64,000 nucleotides of DNA from the NCBI RefSeq assembly GCF_947172395.1, contig NC_069095.1:13949321-14013320 (forward strand), given 5' to 3'. Positions within the stretch are counted from its first letter, which is position 1. Every line of letters starts with the position of its first letter. The notes under the pieces were generated by a model. The model did no database searches. It worked only from the letters and a program-made list of their open reading frames with translations, and was not told the origin of the DNA. The position numbers and the translations under genes were made by a program. The DNA comes from Bicyclus anynana (lineage: Eukaryota > Arthropoda > Insecta > Lepidoptera > Nymphalidae). Positions 24,426-35,600 of the stretch are shown here, piece by piece.

Positions 24426-27341
24426 ATGACAATTTATTTTTATTTTTCAAAATTCAATTCAATTAACTGTTACTATCAAAATGTTAGGGGACTTCGTTCG
24501 TCCACTAACGAAATATACCATGAAATACTTAATCACGATTATCATATTATAATATTAACGGAAACATGGCTTAACAAAAGCATTTTTGATAGAGAAGTTT
24601 TCGATAATAGATATACAGTATACAGACGTGATAGGGACACGTCCTTATTATTTGGACATAAAAATACTGGGGGTGGTGTACTCATAGCCGTCTCAAATCA
24701 ACTGGTTTCTCGGCGGGAAACTGAGTGGGAAAGTGACTGTGAAGATATATGGGTCACTATTGATCTTATGACTAAACATGGTAAAAAATCTTTACATGTA
24801 TGTGCTGTTTATTTAGCCCCACCCGTTAATAAAGTATTACTTGAAAATTTTCTTGATAACACTAATAAAGTCCTAAATAACATCAGTAACACCACAATAA
24901 TTACTGGTGACTTTAACCTTAGTGGTATAATATGGTCTGCATCATCTGATCATACTTCTGAGGCACAACCATCTCACTACGGTAACTGCATATTAAAAAG
25001 CTCCCTTATAGATTTTATGTCATTGAATGGTTTAAAACAATTTAATTTAACGTATAACCATAAAAATAAAATTCTTGATTTAATATTAACAAACGAAGAG
25101 ATAACGGTTAGCAAATGTGAACATCCAATTAGAAAGGTGGATAAATATCACCCCCCTTTAGAAATCATAATATCTCAAAATATTGCTGACTCTAAGCAGG
25201 TGAATGAGTCTAGGAATTCTCTGAACTTCTATAAAGCAGACTATTTAAAAATTATTAACGAATTAAATATCATATCGTGGATAGATGCATTTGCTATGTG
25301 TAATGATATAAATGCAATGGTGACAAAATTCTATCAAATTCTACGTAATATTATATGTTCACACGTTCCCATAAGCAAACACAAACGTAATACTTATCCT
25401 GTCTGGTTTTCTTCAAATTTAATAAAACTTATTAAATTAAAACATAAATATCACGAGAAGGTAAAAAAATATAAAAACCCGTTAGATTTGTTAGAATTCC
25501 AATACTTACGTAAAGATTGTGATAGATTAATAACAATTTGTTATAATGATTATATAAAAAAAATAGAAATGGCAATAGGAAAAAATCCGAGGTATTTCTG
25601 GACTCATTTAAAAAACATTCGGAATAAAAATAGTGCTTACCCTCCAATTATGACCTTGAATGATAAAAAAGCAAGTGACCCTAAGTCTGTAAGTGAACTA
25701 TTTGCGAGTCACTTTTCCTCAGTATATGAACATGATGCAGAAGATGAAAATGAATTAAGTTTAGTAAATTTAAATGAGTGTGATGAAATAGATAATCTTT
25801 ATCTTTCCCGTTCGACTGTTTTTAAAAAATTAAAAAGGCTTGACCAGTATAAAGGAGCTGGCCCTGACAACATACCCCCAATATTTTTAATTAAATGCGC
25901 GTGGCCACTATCCTTGCCACTTTGCATTATATTTAACAGATCTTTAAGAGATGGACAGTTTCCTGATGTTTGGAAAGAAACTAGAGTAGTTCCTATTTAC
26001 AAGTCTGGAAAACAGAACGATGTTAAGAATTATCGCCCTATATCTATTATATCGACCGTTGCAAAAGCCTTTGAAGCATTAGTTTACCAGCACATATATA
26101 ATCACTTAGAAAAATACATCAGTGACAAGCAGCACGGTTTTATGTGCAAACGATCTACTAACACTAATTTACTGCTGCATGTAACAAATATTGCAGAATG
26201 CATTGATAATGGTCACCAAATGGATGCTATATATGCTGATTTCTCAAAGGCTTTTGACAAGGTAAATCACCGTCTGTTACTGTCCAAGCTCCGTGCTCAT
26301 GGTATCTCAGGCACTTTGTTGATGTGGAGTAAATCATATCTTGCTAACAGAAAGTCAGTTGTGGTGGTCGACGGATTTAAATCAGGAATGTTTATAGCTC
26401 TATCAGGGGTACCACAGGGATCCAACTTAGGACCTCTCTTCTTCAACATTTTTATTAACGATATAACCAAAATATTTTACAACAGTAATGTGAGCCTATT
26501 TGCAGATGACCTAAAATTGACGAGAGTTGTTCGGTGTGACTCAGATATAAAATTGTTACAGGAAGATTTGGGGAGATTGAATTATTGGTGTAAGAACAAT
26601 AAAATGTTTTTAAATGTCGAAAAATGTTACCACATAAAATTTACACGGAAAAAACACAAAATATTATCATTATATGATATTAATGGCAAGCAACTAGCTG
26701 AAGTTGAGACAGTTCGTGATTTAGGTGTAATTTTTGATAGCAAATTGACTTTTGTACCCCATATAGACAAAACTTTAGAATTGACTAATAAATCATTAGG
26801 ATTTGTAATGAGAAGTTCAAAAAACTTCAAGCACAAGTCCACTATAATTAGATTGTTTGATTGCTATGTTCGGAGTAAACTCGAATATTGCTGCACCGTG
26901 TGGTCGCCATATACTAAAATTCATATACAAAGGATTGAAAGAGTACAACAACGCTTTTTGAGACAGATATCTTATAAATTTAAAATCAATCTGCATAATT
27001 ATAAAGACAGACTCTCTTACTTTAAGAAAGAGAGTCTTTTAGTTAGAAGAGGGTTAATGGCTATGACATTCTTATTTAAGTTATTTAACCATCAAGTTGA
27101 CTGTTCTGATATGATTCAAAGATTTTCGATTAGAGCACCGCGCTCAAGTAGGCCTCGATACCCTTGTAATTTGTTGTATCATAAGACCTACAGAACAAAA
27201 TTAGGCAAATTTTCTCCCATTCCTCGGGTATCGGACTTATTCAATGAGTGTGTGAAACATCAAAAGGATATAGATTTATTCCACAATAATCTCAACAATT
27301 ATAAGCGCTTAGTAACGAATGTATTAAATGCCAATACTTAA
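24426..27341 (+). CDS. LINE ORF2: endonuclease and reverse transcriptase (Jockey/CR1 group)
   Basis: Uninterrupted 971-residue retrotransposon protein. The N-terminal AP-endonuclease domain has YYQNVRGLRS, LTETWL, GGGVLIAV, VYLAPP and ITGDFNL. The reverse transcriptase has YRPISIISTVAKAFEALV, DFSKAFDKVNHRLLLSKL, GVPQGSNLGPLFFNIFIND and the catalytic FADD. A C-terminal region ending NVLNANT follows. No ORF1 (gag-like) is seen upstream, so the element may be 5'-truncated or of an ORF2-only type. The intact frame suggests recent insertion. Clade placement between Jockey and CR1 is by motif style only. Confidence 0.93.
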   Translation: MTIYFYFSKFNSINCYYQNVRGLRSSTNEIYHEILNHDYHIIILTETWLNKSIFDREVFDNRYTVYRRDRDTSLLFGHKNTGGGVLIAVSNQLVSRRETEWESDCEDIWVTIDLMTKHGKKSLHVCAVYLAPPVNKVLLENFLDNTNKVLNNISNTTIITGDFNLSGIIWSASSDHTSEAQPSHYGNCILKSSLIDFMSLNGLKQFNLTYNHKNKILDLILTNEEITVSKCEHPIRKVDKYHPPLEIIISQNIADSKQVNESRNSLNFYKADYLKIINELNIISWIDAFAMCNDINAMVTKFYQILRNIICSHVPISKHKRNTYPVWFSSNLIKLIKLKHKYHEKVKKYKNPLDLLEFQYLRKDCDRLITICYNDYIKKIEMAIGKNPRYFWTHLKNIRNKNSAYPPIMTLNDKKASDPKSVSELFASHFSSVYEHDAEDENELSLVNLNECDEIDNLYLSRSTVFKKLKRLDQYKGAGPDNIPPIFLIKCAWPLSLPLCIIFNRSLRDGQFPDVWKETRVVPIYKSGKQNDVKNYRPISIISTVAKAFEALVYQHIYNHLEKYISDKQHGFMCKRSTNTNLLLHVTNIAECIDNGHQMDAIYADFSKAFDKVNHRLLLSKLRAHGISGTLLMWSKSYLANRKSVVVVDGFKSGMFIALSGVPQGSNLGPLFFNIFINDITKIFYNSNVSLFADDLKLTRVVRCDSDIKLLQEDLGRLNYWCKNNKMFLNVEKCYHIKFTRKKHKILSLYDINGKQLAEVETVRDLGVIFDSKLTFVPHIDKTLELTNKSLGFVMRSSKNFKHKSTIIRLFDCYVRSKLEYCCTVWSPYTKIHIQRIERVQQRFLRQISYKFKINLHNYKDRLSYFKKESLLVRRGLMAMTFLFKLFNHQVDCSDMIQRFSIRAPRSSRPRYPCNLLYHKTYRTKLGKFSPIPRVSDLFNECVKHQKDIDLFHNNLNNYKRLVTNVLNANT

Positions 27342-28065
27342 TATTATTTGACATCCAGTAATAATTGACTTTTAATTAATAATTGACTAATAATGACATG
27401 TAATAATAGTAATAACATAATATTTTAATTGTAATTGTATTGTAATCTTTAATAATGTAATTGATTTTTTTTTGTAATTTTTTTTTTGTTTTTTTATTCA
27501 TTTTTATGTGACTTGTTTTTTAATTTTATTGCTTTTAGTTTATTGTAGTCTGACATTTTTAGAATACTAATTTGCATTGATTAATTTGACATTCATTCAT
27601 TTCTGACAACTGGTATTGACATAATATTATAATTGACTTATAATAATGACATGTAATAATAGTAATAACATAATATTTTAATTGTAATTGTATTGTAATC
27701 TTTAGTGTAATGTGTAAATGTAATTTGTTTTTTTTTGTAATTGTTTTTTTTTGTAATTTTTTAGATATCATTTTTTTTTGTTTTTTATATTTAATTTTAT
27801 GTGACTTGTTTTTGAATTTTATTGCTTTTAGTTTATTGTAGTCTGACATTTGTTGCATATTAATTTGTATTGTGTAATTTGACATTCATTCATTTCTGAC
27901 AACTGTAGTATTGACATAATATTAATTTGTGTACGCTGTGTTAACCTATAATTAGCTGTGCAATAACTACTCATATATTTATTTCAATGTAAATCTTTAA
28001 CATGTGAAATTGTAATAGCTGTTGGTTATCCTAATAAAATAAATAATAAATAAAAATAAAATTTA
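27342..28065 (+). repeat. LINE 3' UTR with internal duplication and A-rich tail
   Basis: Two consecutive ~260-290 bp copies (about 27380-27635 and 27636-27930) share AATAATGACATGTAATAATA, then TTTTATGTGACTTGTTTTT, TTGCTTTTAGTTTATTGTAG and GACATTCATTCATTTCTGAC. The element appears to end at the (AATAAA)-rich tail at 28033-28065. Confidence 0.75.
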
Positions 28066-28880
28066 CAGAGACACATTATAAAGAGTTTGCCTATTATACT
28101 TAAGTTAAAATGATTGTTTTATAATTAATAATTTACAAGGTCAAGTAAAAAAAAAAATAGTAAAGAACTAAGAATATTATGTTGATTCTGTTACACTGTT
28201 CTGTCTCAAATTTATTTGTTTATTGAATCCTCATAATGTTATAGAAAAACAATATGTAAGTGATTTTCCACCAGCCTAAAATTTGTATGTACACAATATT
28301 TGTAATTTTGGGGATTGTGAATGATAATTACAATTGTAAATAATGTTTTTTTTTAAAGAGCAACCACTGAGTTTCTTTGCCGGCTCTTAGTAGAATCTGC
28401 CTTCCGAACCGGTAGTATAGTCACTACACAATTAAGAGACAATAACAAAATAAATAGATTTAAATATATTAAAGGCTTTTCTTTTCCTTAAAATCTAACA
28501 AGTAAATATAAATTTAGGTGCACTAGTAGTGTAAGAGAAAACCGGAAATTTCTAAAATCGGTACATTAAAAAATCTTCAACAAGTGTGTGTGTTCAGCAC
28601 TAATTTCTCTAATTACGATTTTTGCACATCCCTAATTTTACTACGATTTATATGCATGTGTTGAATTAGAAAGAGATAGGACTTTCCCCCCACATTTAAT
28701 TTTTTCCCAAGTGTAAAAGAGAGGTCCGAGAAATTTATGAATGACATTTTTATACACACATACAAAATTTCTAACCAGCACAAAGCTTTGTTCTGAGTCA
28801 GAGGTCTGCTTCATTTGTGGTCTGTGGAAGTGGTCGTAGACAGAGAAACAGGAAAGGATTATAAAAATTGGTTGTGGGCG
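28066..28880. repeat. Spacer with a retroposon 3' fragment
   Basis: 28355-28425 contains GAGTTTCTTTGCCGGCTCTT and CTGCCTTCCGAACCGG, a phrase I recall from lepidopteran LINE/SINE 3' ends. The remainder is AT-rich with no gene recognised. Confidence 0.5.
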
Positions 28881-28899
28881 AATTTTCACTCAGTTTGTT

Positions 28900-29066
28900 A
28901 GATATTTTGTGCTACATAGTCAAAGAATAACTCATAGTGTTTTTGTGCAATAATTGAGTTACGAGCACCCGCCCGAGAGTTGAAATATTAACAAATAATT
29001 AATAAACTCAAGTTATTGCTAAAAATAAAATAGCTATATTAAAATTATTTGAACGAACATAGAAAG
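28900..29066 (+). other. Possible 5' UTR exon of cathepsin L gene 1
   Basis: A consensus donor AAAG|GTAAGT lies at 29066/29067, and the coding exon is preceded by an acceptor ATTCAAG at 29591. A non-coding first exon ending at 29066 would explain both. Its start is unknown and no TATA box was identified. Confidence 0.4.
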
Positions 29067-29602
29067 GTAAGTTAGATTTCCTTTTAATTGTAAACTCATC
29101 AATTATTGCGTACTTAGTTGCTTTCAAGCATTATGTTAAAGTTAAGTACAAAATATTATCATACCTACTTACGACTTTACGATTCAAATAAATCAAAGTT
29201 CATCTTTGTATTTGTTTTATTATGATTGCATGAGCACAGTCGTTCGAGTATAGACATAGAGGGTAACATCTGATTCCTTTGTTCGGATTGCCTTGATTTT
29301 TTTATTGCGGAGATTAATTAATGAACTTGTTAAGAAAATAAAAGGCTTGAATTTACATAATTAATCAAAACTACAGGTAGGTAAGTACTTCAAAGTTTTG
29401 AATGTTTTTGTTTTGACGAACCCACAAAACAAACTTTACCTCTATAATCAGTTTATATGTATATTATATATTATATAAAATAAGTGTATTAAATATTATA
29501 TTAAAAAACTGGTCTGGTAAAATAGCTAACAAGTAGTTAAATAGGTAAATCAACAAATCATAAAAGTAATATTTATACATTTTCATTCAAGGAAGCCACA
29601 AC

Positions 29603-32600
29603 ATGAGGAGTCTCCTGGTTCTGGCGCTGATGGTGGCTGCAGTGAGTGCAGTCAACTTCTTTGATCTCATTCGTGAAGAATGGAATACCTTCAAGGTAAG
29701 CCTATATAACTAAATTATTTATTGGAGACATATTCTGCAACATAAAAAGCATAAAATATGCAAGTTGTCAAACTATAGCACATCAAACAATGAGCAAAAT
29801 AGTAAGTATTGGCTTTTTGTAATTAAAGAACAGCATACAATCAATACTATAAATGCTAATGATCTCACAAAAATGACATTTACAAATTACACTTTGGTGC
29901 TATTACTGTTTATTACAAAATTGTAAATTAAACAAATCAAAATATAGTCTATCAGCCATTATTTCTTAAGTTCTTTATTATTCTTCACTCAAAGTAATTT
30001 TAAGTGAGATTTTTTTTTATAGATACTATTCTTATTATGTTATGCTCATTATATTTTATCCACTAACTTGAAAGAGTTTTATTTTAACAAATGACTTGTT
30101 TGGTATTTCAAGAAAGCTTAAAAAATTGCCCTGATTGTAGCACATCAATTAGAATCTTGTATTGGACGTGTAGCGATGGATGAAAAACCCACGACTCATG
30201 CACGTCACTTCCCCGCACGTACGAGTTCACTCCCGCACAGTCTTTCCCCCTGTCGCTCGCATATCATGGGAGTGTTATCAACAAACTTGCCAGATTATAA
30301 TTCATGAGTATGTGCACAGCTGGAGCACCGCAAGACATATGAGAGCGAGACGGAGGAGCGCTTCCGCATGAAGATCTTCGCGGAGAACCGGCACAAGGTG
30401 GCGCGCCACAACCAGCGGTACGCGCAGGGGCTGGTGACGTACCGCCTGGCGCCCAACAAGTACGCCGACATGCTGCACCACGAGTTCATCCACACCATGA
30501 ACGGCTTCAACCGGACTGCCAAGTGAGTGCTATCATTAAGACAAATCAAACAAGAGATAGACGATTCTTGAAAAAAATTGGTTGTATTTGTATGCTTATT
30601 GAGATACATTGAGTTTCTTCTCCTTTATTATGGGGAGAGGATAAAAGAGTGTCTAGCCAGCAAATAAAATTACTACCACATAGAATGGCAGCAAAAAGAA
30701 AATAGCAGGACACAAAAAAATATTTTTTTAAGTTTTGTTTGTCAGCCTGATCACATTTATCTCTATAGTCTAAAAATTAAGCTAAATTTGCTACAACATA
30801 TAGGCTTTGTTTCATCACAATTATACATACATAAAAAGATTTGTCAGAAAGAATTCTATATTTCCCTAGAACAACAGATGGCCACAATTTGTAAGTAAAT
30901 AGGGGGCGTTTATTCTGAAATCTGACGGCGGGGGCGGACAATAGGTATTTGTGTATTTCCAGTGAATCACTGGTTTTACCTCAAACAACAACAGTTGGCA
31001 GCACCTGAACCAACAGAGACGATGTCTGTCTGATGAGGTATTGCTCCCATAATCATGTTAAACTACAGATTTATAGTGAAGGTTGAAGCTTCAACCGATA
31101 CCTTTAAAAGTTTTACCTTGACTGTTTGATTAAGAAACTCACATTCTCACATAAAGAAACCAGAAAGTAGTCAGCATATATTGTGAGAATGTATCTCACT
31201 CTGGAGCTTACTATCAATCCTTGGGCTCTCAAGATCAATAGGAGAACCAGATGTTTTGCATAGATTATTATTTTTAGCTTTGTAGCAGTAGAGAGCACTG
31301 GTGATTAATAATAACCTATACAGTTTAGTACTATTGAACCTTACCCAGGTTACTGCACTTCTATATTTTAAGATTGCATCTTTTCTTCGTGTTAAAGACA
31401 GTCATTAACTTGTTACCTATCGATATATAAATATCAATAATAATATTTTTATTGCTGATACTGTAATTAAAAATAAAATAACTGCCACTAATTGTCCTTT
31501 AACTGGCATGTTTATAAAATAGAGATTGCAGTGTTGTGATTAGTTCTGTTTGTTGAAGTTAATCGCGTCGTTACTGTTATCGATTATGGGAACCGTTGAG
31601 CGTCATTTACCGCGCGTTTGACCAAATAATAACATATTTTTACTGTGTACACGTTCTGCTGTTATCTTTGCCTACGTTCCACACAATAATTAATTGGCTA
31701 AGGCCACGAGTCGCGAGACTAATTAGCACACACCCGTGGTTGCACCAGCGTATTTCGTACCCATGGGAACACGGAGATAAAATATACCATATTTAATTTT
31801 TTACTTGGTGAAAATATAAAAACCGTTGATTGATTTTGATGTTACTTAATAACAAACCATAAGCCGTGATAGCCCAGTGGATATGACCTCTGTCTCCGAT
31901 TCCGGAGGCCGGTCAAATCCGGTCCGGGGCATGCACCTTCAACTTTTCAGTTATGTGCATTTTATTCACGTGTCTCAAAACGGTAAAGTTTTCATCGTGA
32001 GGAAACCTGCATACCTGAGAATTTTCTTAATCCGCATTGGGCCAGCGTGGTAGTCTACGCTGGCCCAATGTGGATTGGCAGACTACAACACACGTAGAGA
32101 ATTAAGAAAATTCTCAAGTTGCAAGTTTCCTTACGACTTTGTGAGACAAGTTAGGCTAAATTGTATGTTGTTCCCACGTAAACGGAAACTACGCGAGTAA
32201 ATCCACGAGGTGCCTGCTAGTAGGCTATAACCCAATAACAACAATATAATCGAATAGTAAAGACGTAGCATACAGTGATAAGGCGCGTCGCTCCGCAAAT
32301 AGGCCCCCGGGTCAGAGGCCCCCGCTCGGCCGCAGCGAGACTGCGACCCCGATTTCTATTCCTTCCTTGTCATTATCTTGACTTGTGGCCCTTTAATAGC
32401 CACGTTTAATGACAACTATTTCTGATAAAACTATTAATGTCCCTGTGAATAGATACTGCTTAGTCTTCACTAACAATAACACATCACACTATACCCACTT
32501 CTACTGTGGTTCTACTGAATTATCGTGGAAGGAAGATGGTCAATTTTAAAATTTAAATAAAAACAAGGACTTTATTCACGCTATAAAATATAACTCGTTA

Positions 32601-35600
32601 ACCATAGAAATGAAATACCAAGATTTTTAATATTTCATTTAATATCCCAAAGAGAGGCTTTTCATTCACATCACAGCTTTCAGTGGTTACCTCTAGCAAA
32701 CAAAAAAGCACATTAGATATTAACGTGTGGCGAACGGACTCTTTCGTTCGCCCACTTTAGGTTAGGCCATCTACATCTACATCTACATTCACATTCCAGA
32801 TTCATTTCATATTTAGAATTCCCTCGACCGCGCATGCATGGAGATATTGTTTCGCCCACACATTACATCTTTACCAGTTCTCCATTCCACACCGCATCAT
32901 CACTTTCATAGTCCTTTTATTTTATATTCCTTTACTATATATAATTCAGTGAAATAATAAATATACAAATCAACAACACCGCCTCATTCAAGTATAGCAA
33001 AACCTTATAAAACCTCCATGGCGATATTGGTGACCCCGACGTGATTATGATTATGCTCATTCTATATCTATATCCATGCTTAAAAGGAATCCATCATTAT
33101 TACCCATAATAATGATGCGTTTTTTTCACTGAAATGAAAAACTACGAAGTAATATTTGAATAGTCAAAGATACTTCAATATTTCATGTTACTTTATTCCC
33201 TTAAAGTATGGTTTATCGTGGGATATGCAAGCGCTGTGCCGGGCGGTGACGTGAGCCTTGAACTTGACTCACGCCACGCTTCGTATTTTTAGGGTTCCGT
33301 GCCGAAAGGGTTAAACGGGACCCTATTACTAAGATTCCGCTGTCCGTCCGCCCGTCTGTCACCAGGCTATATCTCATGAACCGTGACACTTAAACGGTTG
33401 AAATGTTCATAGATGATGCCATCGTTGCCGCTTGAACAACAAATACTAGTAAATAGAATAAAATAAATAATCAATGGGCTCCCATACATCGACCGTGAAT
33501 GTTTTGTTCGTTTTTGCTCGATATTGATAACGGAAACGGTGAAAGACGCTTGAAATATTCACAGAATATTGTTATTGTTGTTGTCACTTTAAAAGTAAAT
33601 AATTATAAAATGAAACTAATGGGTCTCCATACATATTTTTTTGGCCGTACGGAAGTCACAGAACCTTTCGTGCGTGAGACTGACTCGCACTTAACCGGTT
33701 TTTTATCTACATTACGAGTATTAATAATGACTTGCAATACGCGAAGCGGGCAAACCATCGCTAAAGGAAAATAAACAAACAATACCTATTACTACTAACA
33801 TAATATTTTGGACTCGTATCTGGTATCTGGCGAATTGTTCTTGTTTGTCGAACCGGTCATACGGAGATAAGCGGAATACTGGACGCGGACAGCGGATTCG
33901 TCGAACTGTTTACAAACCTTCCTATCTCTACGCCAAACTTGCGTCTCTTTTAGAGATAAACCCAAAAAAAATATTTTGTATCTGCCATATATTTTGTTTA
34001 CAATAGCTGATAATAATATGTAAATATTTACTTGCGATGTGGCGAGAAAAACGATGGACTGTCTTGTTTGTGCACTGCTTACTTATGCGTCATTGGATCT
34101 AGAGTTCGTGCACCGAATCGGACTATGAAATATTGGGCTCTTCTTATTTCTCGAAAAATTCTCAGTAGTAGCAGCCTAAAGTTGGGGCATTGGTGGTGCT
34201 CCCCGTGTCTCGGAGAGCTAGTTAAGCCGTTTATGGTATCATTGACATCTGATCTGATAGTGATCGTGTAACGAGTGACGAGTCAAACATGATCACTCTG
34301 GGCCATTTGGAGCAGCTAAGGGGCCCTAAACCCTTCGCCATGTAAGGACGAAGACCTGAGGATTTGATGGGAGCAGATAAAGATGCCTACGGTTCTAAAT
34401 AAAAAAACAAGTCCCACAGCTCTATTTACTATTGTTAAAAAAGTCACATTTATGGTGAAATGTGTAACAAAGTCAATAATAATTAGTTACAACGTGACCT
34501 TCACCAGACACAACAAGGGCCTGTACGGCAGGGCGTCGTCCGAGCGCGGCGTGACCTTCATCGCCCCCGCCAACGTGGAGATGCCGGAGCACGTGGACTG
34601 GCGGCCGCAGGGCGCCGTCACCGACGTCAAGGACCAGGGCAAGTGCGGCTCCTGCTGGGCCTTCAGCACGGTGAGTACTACAGGAGACCTCCCGTCCAGT
34701 CGTGTGCACAAACTTATTGCTACAGTAGACCTCTCATCGAGTGGTGTGTACACAGTTATTACTACACTAGACCTCCCATCGATTGGTGTTTCTAAAGTTA
34801 TTACTAGATTAGACCTCCCATTCAGTGATGTGCACAAAGTTACCACTAGAGTAGACCTTCCATCCAGTGGTGTGTTCGAAGTTATTACTAGAGTACTAAA
34901 ACAGGAACGAGGTGAAATCGCGCGGAGTTAGCTAGTAATTAATACAAAGACAAACTTATTAATATAGACTTATTTGGACAAACCCAAGCCTAAAGTTCGT
35001 CTTGCATTCATATGTAATGAGCTCACGGCGACCTCGTGACCGTAGATACTCATTATCAAATATAAATAAATTGCCAAACAATGTACCCATCAAAAACAAA
35101 AGCGATACAATTACTCATATTAACCCACTTCTGTGGAATCGATGATTAATGTAGAGACAAACATGCGGGCTACGTACCTAAGTCGTGCATGTACGAGGTA
35201 AGTCATCATAGACATACAGCGATGTCGGGTGCCGGCGTATCGGATACGCATCTGTTTGCGCAGCTGCGGCATACATCTACTGCGGCTGCGGTCACCCGAT
35301 GCGAGTACGTACCGACAGACATTACTCAGCAATACCACACTCTTCTTGTTAACAAGGTATATTGATAACGCCGCGCGGTCTCGCCCGCGTGGTTCCCGTC
35401 CCGTAGGAATGCGGGGATAACAATTATATAGCCTTCCTCGATAAATGGGCTATCTAACACTGAAAGAATTCAAATCGGACCAGTAGTTCCTGAGATTAGC
35501 GGGTTTAAGCAAACAAACTCTTCAGATTTATAATATTAGTATAGATAAGGCATTGGTTTGTCATCCAAACTAAACTATAGAGGCACATGTCAACGACGGA

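Noticed and set aside
24426..27341. Antisense frames within the LINE (25432-25647, 26627-26842)
   Set aside because: Short shadows of an intact reverse transcriptase ORF.
34383..34931. 182-codon open frame as a separate gene
   Set aside because: Its middle is cathepsin exon 3; the rest is SINE flank and the 42-bp intronic repeat. Kept only as a possible intron-retention product.
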